A DNA stretch of 64,000 nucleotides from Filibacter tadaridae (GCF_900609045.1 NZ_UXAV01000023.1:1-64000), one strand, 5' to 3'; shown: positions 41,998 to 50,339, counted from the stretch's first letter. The notes: generated by a model from the sequence alone, not told the origin. Program-made: numbers and translations.

Positions 41998-42728
41998 GAA
42001 TTCATCTCCTTTAAATACTCATATTCCCCGGAAGAAATAGGCTTGAAGCGAATTTTATAGCCCGATTGCAGTAATGTCGGTGGCCATACATCCGGAAGGA
42101 AAAGATTGATAGGGGTCTGACCAATAATCTGCCAACCTCCGGGCGTCTCCAATGGATAAACCCCTGTTTGCATCCCGGCAATTCCTACGGCTCCCGGAAC
42201 AATGGCTGTTCGAGGAGATTCTTTGCGGGGTGTTGCAATTCGTTCATCCATGCCACCCATAAAAGGGAAACCTGGTGCAAAGCCAATCATATAGACCAGG
42301 TACTCATTTTCAGAATGAATTCGGATAACTTCTTCGGTAGTTAACCCGTGAAAGTTTGCGACGTACTCTAAATCGGGTCCGTACTTACCTCCGTATAGCA
42401 CTGGAATAGTGACATGCTTTTCGTCAGATAATGCCTGCTTGCCGATTTGTAGAACCAAGTCTTCCATGTAAACGCTAACATATTGAAAAGAAGTGTTTAT
42501 CAATACACTTTTAATAGACTGATGCACAATGTAAGGATTGTAGTAAACAGTCAAACTTGTGTAAGCCGGAACAGACTCTATATAACCATTAAATGGGCTT
42601 GCATCCAATAGTATAGCCAACTCTTTTACATTCTTATGAATCGAAGGGTTAATCCCTTCGCCTAACTGGACAATCAGGGCAGAATCCCCTAATGGCTTTA
42701 TAAGAGCCTTTACAATTTCTTTACTCAT
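41994..42728 (-). CDS. pxpB: 5-oxoprolinase subunit B (KipI/PxpB)
   Basis: AHS1-family subunit of 5-oxoprolinase, also known as the KinA inhibitor KipI. I set the start at ATG 42728 (244 aa), where AGGGAG lies 8 bases upstream, not at the longer frame 42788. YMIGFAPGFPFMGG and the segment PGAVGIAGMQTGVYPLETPG are family hallmarks. First gene of a reverse-strand pair with pxpC and divergent from pxpA, from which it is separated by a regulatory gap. Confidence 0.93.
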   Translation of the reverse strand: MSKEIVKALIKPLGDSALIVQLGEGINPSIHKNVKELAILLDASPFNGYIESVPAYTSLTVYYNPYIVHQSIKSVLINTSFQYVSVYMEDLVLQIGKQALSDEKHVTIPVLYGGKYGPDLEYVANFHGLTTEEVIRIHSENEYLVYMIGFAPGFPFMGGMDERIATPRKESPRTAIVPGAVGIAGMQTGVYPLETPGGWQIIGQTPINLFLPDVWPPTLLQSGYKIRFKPISSGEYEYLKEMNS

Positions 42729-42745
42729 TCTAACAACTCCCTGAG

Positions 42746-42777
42746 TTTCGAAATACGGTACCGTAGTTTTACGAAAT
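42746..42777. promoter_or_regulatory. Palindromic operator candidate upstream of pxpB
   Basis: A perfect 12-bp palindrome TACGGTACCGTA (42754-42765) is flanked by TTTCGAAA (42746-42753) and TTTTACGAAA. IclR-type regulators bind short palindromes of this kind, and a kipR-like gene lies next door, so this is a candidate site. The overlap with the region just upstream of the pxpB start is consistent with repression. Confidence 0.45.
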
Positions 42778-42956
42778 GGATCATACAATCATTATAATAG
42801 TCGAAAAACAAAATACAAGTACGTCAAGTCAAAAAAGTAATTCTTTTCTACTGCCTTCTAAATTCATGGAATAATGTCTATTCAATAGTAGATTTATATG
42901 ATAAAGTGAATTTATAATTCAAAACCTTAGTTCCGTATTCCGGAAATTAAGCATTT

Positions 42957-42970
42957 TGTAAGCGCTTTCT
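42957..42970 (+). promoter_or_regulatory. Catabolite-response element (cre) upstream of pxpA
   Basis: TGTAAGCGCTTTCT matches the Bacillus cre consensus TGWAARCGYTWNCW at every position. It lies 36 bases before the pxpA start. CcpA control of 5-oxoproline use is the natural inference. A second inverted motif, TTCCGTATTCCGGAA, lies just upstream at about 42931-42945. Confidence 0.8.
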
Positions 42971-43005
42971 ATAAATAAATACTTACCGTTAATGGAGGGA
43001 AAACT

Positions 43006-43767
43006 ATGTTTCGGGTAGATTTAAATTGTGATTTAGGCGAAAGTTTTGGTCGCTATACTTTGGGCGAGCAGAAAGAAATATTAAAATATGTAACATCAGC
43101 AAATGTTGCTTGTGGTTTTCACGCAGGTGATCCAAGTGTCATGAGAGAAACGGTCAAGCTTGCAATTGATAATAACGTAAAAATTGGTGCGCATCCTGGA
43201 CTTCCAGATATAAATGGATTCGGTCGCCGTGAAATGAAAATCACTCCACAGGAAGCGTACGATATGGTCGTCTATCAGATCGGGGCATTACAAGGGTTCT
43301 TAACAACATGCAATGCTTCAATGCAACATGTAAAACCACATGGTGCGCTGTACAATATGGCAGCCAAAGATGAAAAACTTGCAGAAGCTATTGCACAAGC
43401 TGTATACGGTATTTCACCAAAACTTGTATTAGTCGGTCTTGCGGGAAGTGAATTAACAAAAGCTGGTGAACGAATTGGCTTACGAACAGCACATGAAGTA
43501 TTTGCGGACCGAACATATCAAGAGGACGGTACTCTTACATCACGTGCACAAACAGACGCAATGATAATAGATAAAGAGCAATCAGTTGCTCAGGTTATAA
43601 AAATGGTGACAAAAGGTAAAGTCATGTCCCAACAGGGAGTAGAAGTTTCAGTGAAAGCTGATTCAATTTGCATTCACGGGGACGGAGAGCATGCGTTGGA
43701 TTTTGCAATTTATATAAAAGAGAAGTTAGTGCAAAACAATATCATGGTTTCTGCAATTTCGGAATGA
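43006..43767 (+). CDS. pxpA: 5-oxoprolinase subunit A (LamB/YcsF family, PxpA)
   Basis: 253-aa LamB/YcsF-family protein, third part of the 5-oxoprolinase that converts 5-oxo-L-proline to glutamate with [15 protein letters not shown] at the N-terminus, [21 protein letters not shown] and [11 protein letters not shown] carry the conserved acidic and His residues. ATG follows ATGGAGGG. It begins an operon with ycsG and ycsI, divergent from pxpBC. Confidence 0.95.
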   Translation: MFRVDLNCDLGESFGRYTLGEQKEILKYVTSANVACGFHAGDPSVMRETVKLAIDNNVKIGAHPGLPDINGFGRREMKITPQEAYDMVVYQIGALQGFLTTCNASMQHVKPHGALYNMAAKDEKLAEAIAQAVYGISPKLVLVGLAGSELTKAGERIGLRTAHEVFADRTYQEDGTLTSRAQTDAMIIDKEQSVAQVIKMVTKGKVMSQQGVEVSVKADSICIHGDGEHALDFAIYIKEKLVQNNIMVSAISE

Positions 43768-43780
43768 GTGGAGGATTTAT

Positions 43781-44998
43781 ATGAAAAGAAATAACTTAGA
43801 GCAAGCTCCTGTGAAGAAACAAGTAAGTAAAAGTGTCTTGCTAGGAGCGGCCTTTTTAATGGCTACCTCTTCCATCGGACCTGGATTCCTTACGCAAACA
43901 ACTGTATTTACGCAACAATTAGCGGCAAGTTTTGGATTTGTTATCTTAATTTCATTGCTCTTAGATGTCTTTGTACAAATTAATATTTGGAGAATTATTG
44001 CCGTGTCTGGTTTGAGAGGCCAAGAGATAGCTAATAAAGTGTTACCAGGACTTGGGGTTGTGCTCGCTGTATTAATAGTAATCGGAGGACTTGCATTTAA
44101 TATTGGAAACGTCGCCGGGGCAGGACTCGGGCTTAACGCCATGTTAGGAATGGATCCCATCAAAGGGGCCGTCATAAGTGCCGCTTTTGCAATCTTCATA
44201 TTCTTGTTTAAAGAAGCTGGCAAGGCAATGGACAAAGTTGCACAAGCTGCTGGGGTTGTCATGATTCTATTAATGCTTTATGTTGCATTTACAACCTCAC
44301 CTCCAGTAGGGGAAGCAATCGTTAATACTTTTAAACCGGAACATATTAGTATTTTTGCTATCGTCACGATTATTGGTGGGTCGGTAGGAGGATACATTAC
44401 ATTTGCTGGCGGCCACCGTCTATTGGATGCAGGTGTAAAAGGGATTGAATCATTGCCGGACGTCACGAAAAGCTCTGTTATGGGAATTGTTGTGACAGGG
44501 ATTATGCGCGTGGCTTTGTTCTTGGCAGTCCTTGGTGTTGTATCAATGGGGCTTACGATTGACCCTTCTAATCCACCTGCTTCAGTTTTCAAATTGGCTG
44601 CAGGTAATGCGGGGTATAGAATGTTCGGTGTTATTATGTGGGCGGCGGCTATTACTTCCGTTGTCGGAGCTGCATACACATCTGTTTCATTCATTCGATC
44701 TTTTCATCCCGCCATCGAGAAGTATCACAACTGGATAATAATCTTATTTATACTGGTCTCGACACTTACGTTTGCACTTGTCGGTCAACCCGTGAAAATA
44801 CTTTTACTTGTCGGTGCGTTAAATGCACTAATTTTACCTCTTGCTTTGGGAACAATTCTAGTTGCTGCTTATAAGAAGGATATCATTGGTAGTTATAAAC
44901 ATCCGCTTTGGCTGACAATAACGGGAGGATTTGTTGTCATCATCATGGGTGTTTTAAGTATCATGACACTCTTTGAGCAACTGCCATTACTTTTTTAA
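43781..44998 (+). CDS. ycsG: NRAMP-superfamily transporter (YcsG-like)
   Basis: 405-aa membrane protein with about eleven transmembrane helices, of the NRAMP-related family found with pxpA. The N-terminal SSIGPGFLTQT region corresponds to the metal-site helix 1 of NRAMP, but the canonical DPGN is replaced by GPGF, so it may not carry divalent metals. Position between pxpA and ycsI suggests uptake of 5-oxoproline or a related compound; this is inference. Ribosome site GTGGAGG, 14 bases after pxpA. Confidence 0.85.
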   Translation: MKRNNLEQAPVKKQVSKSVLLGAAFLMATSSIGPGFLTQTTVFTQQLAASFGFVILISLLLDVFVQINIWRIIAVSGLRGQEIANKVLPGLGVVLAVLIVIGGLAFNIGNVAGAGLGLNAMLGMDPIKGAVISAAFAIFIFLFKEAGKAMDKVAQAAGVVMILLMLYVAFTTSPPVGEAIVNTFKPEHISIFAIVTIIGGSVGGYITFAGGHRLLDAGVKGIESLPDVTKSSVMGIVVTGIMRVALFLAVLGVVSMGLTIDPSNPPASVFKLAAGNAGYRMFGVIMWAAAITSVVGAAYTSVSFIRSFHPAIEKYHNWIIILFILVSTLTFALVGQPVKILLLVGALNALILPLALGTILVAAYKKDIIGSYKHPLWLTITGGFVVIIMGVLSIMTLFEQLPLLF

Positions 44999-45031
44999 TG
45001 AACGATAGTACTAGTTGAAGGAGGACAAGTG

Positions 45032-45823
45032 ATGGAAGGCTACGAAAAAATGTCTCCAATAGAAATCAGGAAATTAATCAGCGAACAGGTCATTACAGGA
45101 CCGACGGCAGGCATGTCAAAGGGATTTACGCAAGCGAATCTTGTTATATTGAAAAAAGAACACGCCTATGACTTTTTACTATTTTGTCAACGAAACCCGA
45201 AGTCGTGTCCTTTATTGGACGTGACGGAATTAGGCTCTTTCACTCCTAACAAAATCGCAACTGGTGCAAACATTCTGACCGATGTGCCAAAGTATCGAAT
45301 CTATAAAAAGGGGGTATATACAGCAGAGGTGCTAGATGCAACTGCTTACTGGGAAGAAGACATGGTCTGCTTCCTGCTAGGATGCAGCTTCACGTTTGAA
45401 ACACCACTTCTAGCAGCCGGTATACCCATCCGACATATTGAAGAAAAATGCAATGTACCTATGTACAAAACGATGATTGCCTGTGAAAAAGCAGGTGTCT
45501 TTGAAGGGCCAATGGTAGTAAGTATGCGGCCTATGACTTATGAGGATGCAATAAGAGCCGTGCAAATTACCACTCGTTTTCCTGACGTTCATGGAGCACC
45601 AATTCACATTGGAGACCCAAGTCAAATTGGCATCACGGATATTGACAAACCAGACTTTGGGGATTCAGTCACTATCAAAGATGGTGAAATTCCAGTATTT
45701 TGGCCGTGCGGGGTCACACCACAGGCAGTAGCAATGCAAAGTAAACCCTCGATTATGATCACACATGCCCCGGGTTGTATGTTTATTAGTGATATCAAAG
45801 ATACGGCGTTGAGTGTGTTATGA
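45032..45823 (+). CDS. ycsI: DUF1445/D-glutamate cyclase family protein (YcsI-like)
   Basis: 263-aa member of the DUF1445 family, older name putative hydro-lyase. The family also forms the N-terminal half of the mammalian D-glutamate cyclase, which turns D-glutamate into 5-oxo-D-proline. YMLGCSFTFE-type motif is visible as LLGCSFTFETPL, with HAPGCMFISD near the C-terminus. ATG 45032 is 7 bases after GAAGGAGG; GTG 45029 overlaps it. Its operon with pxpA supports a role around 5-oxoproline. Activity of bacterial members is inferred. Confidence 0.88.
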   Translation: MEGYEKMSPIEIRKLISEQVITGPTAGMSKGFTQANLVILKKEHAYDFLLFCQRNPKSCPLLDVTELGSFTPNKIATGANILTDVPKYRIYKKGVYTAEVLDATAYWEEDMVCFLLGCSFTFETPLLAAGIPIRHIEEKCNVPMYKTMIACEKAGVFEGPMVVSMRPMTYEDAIRAVQITTRFPDVHGAPIHIGDPSQIGITDIDKPDFGDSVTIKDGEIPVFWPCGVTPQAVAMQSKPSIMITHAPGCMFISDIKDTALSVL

Positions 45824-45881
45824 AATCGTAATTAACTGTGAAGAGTCGAAAAAATACCCATCATTACATAAAAAGTAAAGG

Positions 45882-45910
45882 TTGGACATCTATTTGGATG
45901 TCCAATTTTT
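45882..45910 (+). terminator. Terminator after ycsI
   Basis: TTGGACATC pairs with GATGTCCAA followed by five T residues and further T-rich sequence. Confidence 0.85.
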
Positions 45911-45917
45911 ATTTTAC

Positions 45918-46089
45918 TTGATTATATAAGTTGACATAAAGAATCCTCTTAACAACGCTCGGCGCTTGGGGATGCCTCCCGCAATATGCCAGACAGAAGA
46001 CCGCTGTCAGTCTTATTGCTTCGGCTACCCCAGTGAGGCGCCTTCGCAGGATATTATATTAAATCATTAGTTCAACATATATAGTTAAA
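45918..46089 (+). mobile_element. MITE-like palindromic element, copy 1
   Basis: About 172 bp, nearly identical over its body to the reverse complement of 48131-48303. The right end is TCAACATATATAGTTAAA (46072-46089). The left end TATATAAGTTGACATAA is a decayed inverted copy of it, so the element has terminal inverted repeats. The centre folds into a long hairpin: GGCGCTTGGGGATGCC pairs across to GGCTACCCCAGTGAGGCGCC, with GCAATA and TATTGC inside. No coding capacity. ACTTG flanks both sides (45916 and 46092), a possible target duplication. Confidence 0.82.
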
Positions 46090-46143
46090 TCACTTGTCGT
46101 TTCATAATAAAGTGTAGGCAACTGGCACCATGAATTACTTAAA

Positions 46144-46193
46144 CAACTGGTCAATCTGATCCCGGTCATTGTCCAATAACCAGTCATTTTTTT
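46144..46193 (+). terminator. Hairpin with T-run upstream of the sigma factor gene
   Basis: ACTGGT and ACCAGT arms, with the inner pair GGTCATTG and CAATAACC, are followed by seven T residues. It would stop transcription entering from the mobile element side, or act as a leader attenuator. Confidence 0.5.
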
Positions 46194-46231
46194 ATATAAA
46201 GTTGGCGTAAATCTTCTTTGGAAGCTGTGTT

Positions 46232-46256
46232 TGAAAACTTTAGTACTTCTTTCGTT
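46232..46256 (+). promoter_or_regulatory. Possible ECF-type promoter for the sigma factor gene
   Basis: TGAAAA (46232-46237) and CGTT (46253-46256) are 15 bases apart, resembling the TGAAAC/CGTC pattern of extracytoplasmic-function sigma factors. Such genes are often autoregulated. The match is incomplete. Confidence 0.35.
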
Positions 46257-46319
46257 GACTTGCAAAAGCCTTTCTAATTAAGATAAAACAAATCACATGA
46301 AAAGTGAATCGGAATAGGC

Positions 46320-46874
46320 TTGGGATCCGTCAGTAAGGTGAAGGTAGGTGAGGTTGTGGCGGAAATTGAAGAGGTCATTGACGAGCATGGAGATTATTTA
46401 CTGCGTGTTGCTTACTTGTATGTAAAAAATAGGGCGACGGCAGAGGATATCGTGCAAGAAGTCTTTATCGCTTTTTATGAAAAACAGGGGCAGTACAGAG
46501 GTGAGGCATCGCTGAGAACTTATTTAGTGAAAATGACGGTCAATCGTAGCCATGATTTTTTACGAAGCTGGAAGAACAAGCGGATCACGCTGTTTGAGAA
46601 AGTAACGGGGAAAAGTACCAACCGTACCCCTGAACGGTCCTTGCTTGAAAAGGCGGAGAAGCAAGAATTGGTAGAGGCTTTGTTTACCTTATCAATCACC
46701 TATCGTGAAGTGCTCATTCTATACTACTTCCAGGAAATGACGACAGTGGAAATAGCGGAGTTATTGGATTGTCCGCAAGCGACGATAAGAACGAGGTTAC
46801 AGCGTGCGCGGAAGCAACTGGCAAATCGGATAGTTGATTATGAATGGGAGGAACTACGCCATGAGTCAATTTAA
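46320..46874 (+). CDS. ECF-type sigma-70 family RNA polymerase sigma factor
   Basis: 184-aa sigma factor with region 2 (YLYVKNRATAEDIVQEVF, then SLRTYLVKMTVNRSHDFLR) and region 4 (LSITYREVLILYYF and TVEIAELLDCPQATIRTRLQ) and nothing between but a linker, the ECF plan. The annotated start is TTG 46320 without a clear ribosome site; starts further in are possible because the first conserved residues come after about 20 codons. The next gene starts inside its end, so the two are coupled, and that neighbour is probably its membrane regulator. Confidence 0.88.
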   Translation: MGSVSKVKVGEVVAEIEEVIDEHGDYLLRVAYLYVKNRATAEDIVQEVFIAFYEKQGQYRGEASLRTYLVKMTVNRSHDFLRSWKNKRITLFEKVTGKSTNRTPERSLLEKAEKQELVEALFTLSITYREVLILYYFQEMTTVEIAELLDCPQATIRTRLQRARKQLANRIVDYEWEELRHESI

Positions 46875-47526
46875 GAAGGATTTACTTCGCGAGCTACAAC
46901 CTATGTCGTTATCCGCAGAGAAAAAGCAACTAATCGCAACGAAATCAAAAGCTAAAGTACATAATCAAAAAAGACGTGTCAATTGGCAATATCGAATTGT
47001 GCTCGCGACTTTCACGGTTTTTGCACTTGGTTTCGGTTATTTATTAAGGCAACAAGGTGATTCTGCGAATAGTTTACAGGGGGCGTCACCAGATGAAGCC
47101 CTAACAACTATAAATTGGTCCATACTCGATAATGATATTTTGAAAACAATTCTTTTCTTTAGCTTTTTTATTGTCCTACGCTTCTTGTTAAAGCGAGGCC
47201 TTCGAAAAAGGGGCAAAGGCTTACCTGTTTGTGTGGAATGCGGTGAAGAATGGTCCTATAGGGAAGCATTGAAGCAAAGCATGAAAAACGGGGGAACGAC
47301 ATGTCCTTACTGCACCAAAAAGCAGTATCGAACGAAAAAATCGGTAAAAAAAACCGCTATGCTAAACTTTTTTATACCTTTTATTACTCTCGTTCCTCAT
47401 CTATTTACTAACATTTTATTAGGAATCGTTGTGTATGCTATCTGTGCTGCGTATATGTTGTTTAGCCTAAGTCCATATTATATGGAACTCCAAGAGGATG
47501 ACCCCATCAATGAACCTTTCTGGTGA
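46861..47526 (+). CDS. Membrane protein joining an anti-sigma-like N-terminus to a TIGR04104-type zinc finger
   Basis: 221-aa protein. ATG 46861 follows GGGAGG and overlaps the sigma gene by 14 bases. The basic N-terminal stretch (residues 1-45) and a transmembrane segment near residues 48-66 resemble short ECF-linked anti-sigma factors. A second membrane segment follows at about 95-112, then a zinc ribbon CVECGEEWSYREALKQ and CPYC, followed by KKQYRTKKSVKK and two more membrane segments. The latter part matches the TIGR04104 membrane zinc finger family. Position implies it holds or senses for the sigma factor. The combination of domains looks unusual to me. Confidence 0.78.
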   Translation: MSQFKKDLLRELQPMSLSAEKKQLIATKSKAKVHNQKRRVNWQYRIVLATFTVFALGFGYLLRQQGDSANSLQGASPDEALTTINWSILDNDILKTILFFSFFIVLRFLLKRGLRKRGKGLPVCVECGEEWSYREALKQSMKNGGTTCPYCTKKQYRTKKSVKKTAMLNFFIPFITLVPHLFTNILLGIVVYAICAAYMLFSLSPYYMELQEDDPINEPFW

Positions 47527-47746
47527 TCAAAAAAGGATTTAAGTAAGGACAATCATTTACAACTAAAACAGCGAGCTTTTCTCCTATATTGTCAGGGGAA
47601 GGCTCGCTTCACTGTTTTAGCGAATTTACTTAGTGACAACTTAGGTAAAACCATCGAAGACGTCTTAAAAGTGGTATCGCGGTAGGCAAAACCCAAGCGC
47701 CGAAATGGATTCAAGAGAATTCTCTATTTCAACATAAACAGCAATT

Positions 47747-47968
47747 TCAAATATACCCGTTAACACGTGATTTATCTTCTTCTATTATTTCGTTTTTCAA
47801 ATCTTCAATGCTTTTTGCACGTCGTTCATTTTTCGACTTGATTGTAGCACGTTCTTGTCCTTCTGCAAATGCCATCGCTTCTTCTGCCGCTTCCATATTA
47901 CTAATTGTTTTCTTTAACCTCTCTTCATTATCAGCTGAATCATTCGGTTTTGGGTTGATCTTTGACAT
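47747..47968 (-). CDS. tlp: Small acid-soluble spore protein Tlp
   Basis: A 73-aa, highly charged protein of the Tlp family: N-terminal NPKPNDSADN, middle NMEAAEEAMAFA, and IKSKNERRAKSIEDLK. Tlp is made in the forespore under sigma G in Bacillus. AAGGAGG precedes the ATG at 47968. It lies between the zinc-finger gene and the second mobile-element copy on the opposite strand. The gap 47527-47746 contains one imperfect hairpin (around 47567-47622) and nothing else I recognise. Confidence 0.92.
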   Translation of the reverse strand: MSKINPKPNDSADNEERLKKTISNMEAAEEAMAFAEGQERATIKSKNERRAKSIEDLKNEIIEEDKSRVNGYI

Positions 47969-48130
47969 TTTACATCCTCCTTCTTCTTTTAGAATCCTTC
48001 AATAAATAGCGTACCCAAATTTTCAATAACTATTTGAAAACCATTTTTTTAATGGCTTGGCCTGCATCATGCCTTTTTTTAGAAAACTTTAATTTCATTT
48101 CGTAAAACCTTTGGTATACTAAAACTAATA

Positions 48131-48303
48131 GGATACTATGCATGTTAAAATAATGATTCTATAAAATTTCCAGCGAAGGCGCCTCACTGGGGTAGCCGAA
48201 GCAATAAGACTGACAGCGGTCTTCTGTCTGGCTTATTGCGGGAGGCATCCCCAAGCGCCGAGCGTCGTTGAGAGGATTCCTTATGTCAACATATATAGTT
48301 AAA
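48131..48303 (-). mobile_element. MITE-like palindromic element, copy 2 (inverted)
   Basis: Reverse-complement copy of 45918-46089, about 173 bp. The end TCAACATATATAGTTAAA recurs intact at 48286-48303, and the other end reads ACTATGCATGTTAAAATAAT. Central hairpin as in copy 1: GGCGCC and GGCGCTT arms, GCAATAAG and CTTATTGC. Differences from copy 1 are scattered single bases, many of which keep the pairing. Together the copies bracket the sigma/zinc-finger/tlp segment. Confidence 0.82.
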
Positions 48304-48344
48304 AAAACGAAGAACGGTACTACTTTTAGACAAGGAGGATGCAA

Positions 48345-49199
48345 ATGAGTAACATGGATATGCAACTACACGATTATCTCATCAATAACTTATGCGCCAT
48401 ATCGGACGAATGGCTTGCGCAACGAATAGAAGAAAAGGGATCCATCTATTCAGTGGATGCAGGTGAAACGGCGGAAACCAAACTTCGGGAACAAAACAGA
48501 TTAACCAATCTCGCTGTTGCTAGCAGTCTATTGGGAGAACAAGGGGACTTTGAAAAAAATAAGGAACAATGGGCTCTTATAGTAGCCAAAAGTAGGGTAA
48601 GTAGTAATACACCTATTCATGAAGTGCTGGATGCGCTAAGTAAAGTTAGAAAAACATACTGGTCTTTCATCGTAAAATTTGTGGAACTAAAAGGTGATGA
48701 AGTTACCAGGGCGGACTTATTAAAATGGGGAATTACAATACACGAAGCGTTTGATAGGCTTACTGTCAGTTTTTCGGAAATGTACTACCAGGTAATGGAT
48801 AACAGACTCTCAGCACAATTGCAGTTAATCGAAGAATTAGGAACACCTATCATAAAAGTCAATGAATCGGTTGGTGTGTTGCCATTAGTTGGTGATATCG
48901 ACACGTTACGTGCACAAAAGTTTTTGGAAGATGTTCCTGCAAGGTGTACGGAACAACATATTGAGCATTTATTCATCGACCTATCAGGTGTGTCAATCAT
49001 CGATACAATGGTTGCCCACCAAATCTTTCGAAGCACACAGATACTGAAATTATTGGGGATTAAATCGACGATAACGGGAATCCGCCCGGAAATTGCTCAG
49101 ACTGCAGTTCAGTTGGGATTGAATTTCTCCCAAATAGATACGTTTAGTTCGTTACAGCAAGCTCTGGAAAACGGTTTCCGGATAATAAAAGATAAATGA
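48345..49199 (+). CDS. STAS-domain RsbR-like protein
   Basis: 284-aa protein of the RsbT co-antagonist (RsbR) type. The N-terminal about 160 residues form a helical sensory domain (globin-like RsbRD fold), and the C-terminal STAS domain starts near VNESVGVLPLVGDIDTLRA with IEHLFIDLSGVSIID as its core. Such proteins form stressosomes that control sigma B. ATG 48345 follows AAGGAGG. It stands alone here; no rsbS, rsbT or sigB is in the window, so any partner is elsewhere. The threonines usually phosphorylated by RsbT could not be assigned with certainty. Confidence 0.85.
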   Translation: MSNMDMQLHDYLINNLCAISDEWLAQRIEEKGSIYSVDAGETAETKLREQNRLTNLAVASSLLGEQGDFEKNKEQWALIVAKSRVSSNTPIHEVLDALSKVRKTYWSFIVKFVELKGDEVTRADLLKWGITIHEAFDRLTVSFSEMYYQVMDNRLSAQLQLIEELGTPIIKVNESVGVLPLVGDIDTLRAQKFLEDVPARCTEQHIEHLFIDLSGVSIIDTMVAHQIFRSTQILKLLGIKSTITGIRPEIAQTAVQLGLNFSQIDTFSSLQQALENGFRIIKDK

Positions 49200-49257
49200 A
49201 CAGTGATGGATATAAAAGGTAAGGCGTCCCTTTATCGTAGAACAGGTAGGAAATTAT

Positions 49258-49311
49258 AAAGGTTCTACAGTTTGTAACAATCATGAATTGTTACAAACTG
49301 TAGAACCTTTT
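49258..49311. terminator. Long perfect inverted repeat after the RsbR-like gene
   Basis: AAAGGTTCTACAGTTTG continuing to TAACAAT pairs perfectly with ATTGTTACAAACTG continuing to TAGAACCTTTT: a stem of about 24 bp around CATGA. It ends in TTTTAT, so it can terminate transcription, but the stem is longer than usual. Confidence 0.75.
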
Positions 49312-49433
49312 ATGGATTTTGTAGAAGAAAAATCGTAAATGTTTATTTTGCCTCATTCAAAATGATATAGTAGTAAGGATGGAATCGTATTTAAATGGTC
49401 TAATTGAAACCAATTTTAAGGAGCGTATTGTAG

Positions 49434-50339
49434 ATGAATAAAGATATAATCCTTTCTTCTGGGAAGGAGCGAAGTATTTCCACTATGTTTGCAGACCTGA
49501 AATCACTTTTTAAATCGTTTGTATTAATTGCGAATGTTGTTCCTGTATTTGTTGGTTTTTGGTTGGCATTGCATTTTACTGGCATTTCATTAATCGATAA
49601 TCTAAATGTGTTTTTGCTAACGATTGTCGGTAGTACTGTTCTTATGGCAGGGGCACTTGTTCTTAATAACTGGTACGATGTCGATATCGATACAGTGATG
49701 GCAAGAACGCAAAAAAGACCTACAGTGACGGGGAATATTTCATTAAATACAGTTTTGATGTTAGGAATTGCCCTTTCGGTATTAGGTATGGTCCTTTTAT
49801 TTTTCACAACTATTGAGGCAGCCATTTATGCATTCATTGGCTGGTTCACATATGTTATTTTATATACGATGTGGTCCAAGAGAAGGTACACGCTGAATAC
49901 TGTAATTGGCAGCGTTTCAGGCGCGGTTACTCCTTTAATTGGGTGGGCGGCGATTGCACCGGCTTTTCATATCGTTCCGATTGTGTTGTTCATGATTATA
50001 TTCATCTGGCAGATGCCTCATACATTCGCAATTGCAATGAAGAAAAATGATGAATACAAAGCAGCTGGTGTTGCGATGTTGCCCGCTGTACTTGGCTTTA
50101 ACATGACTAAGCGGCAAATTGTCGTCTATGTAGCATGCTTGCTTCCATTGCCATTCTATTTAGCGTCACTTGGTCTGACATTTATGATTGTGGCCACAAT
50201 GCTAAACATCGGCTTCTTGGTAATTGGATTTATGGGCTTTTCTACAAAGAATGATCTTAAATGGGCTAATATAGTTTTCTTATATTCCGTGAATTACTTG
50301 ATGATTTTATTTTTGTTAATGATTTTTGTTACGTTGTGA
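49434..50339 (+). CDS. ctaB: Heme O synthase (protoheme IX farnesyltransferase) CtaB
   Basis: 301-aa membrane enzyme of the UbiA prenyltransferase superfamily adding a farnesyl group to heme B, needed for heme-A/O oxidases. About eight to nine transmembrane helices. The prenyl-diphosphate site NNWYDVDIDTVMARTQ and the second motif region WQMPHTFAIAMKKNDEYKA identify it. No ctaA or oxidase genes are adjacent, so it is an isolated and possibly second copy. AAGGAG precedes ATG 49434. Confidence 0.9.
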   Translation: MNKDIILSSGKERSISTMFADLKSLFKSFVLIANVVPVFVGFWLALHFTGISLIDNLNVFLLTIVGSTVLMAGALVLNNWYDVDIDTVMARTQKRPTVTGNISLNTVLMLGIALSVLGMVLLFFTTIEAAIYAFIGWFTYVILYTMWSKRRYTLNTVIGSVSGAVTPLIGWAAIAPAFHIVPIVLFMIIFIWQMPHTFAIAMKKNDEYKAAGVAMLPAVLGFNMTKRQIVVYVACLLPLPFYLASLGLTFMIVATMLNIGFLVIGFMGFSTKNDLKWANIVFLYSVNYLMILFLLMIFVTL

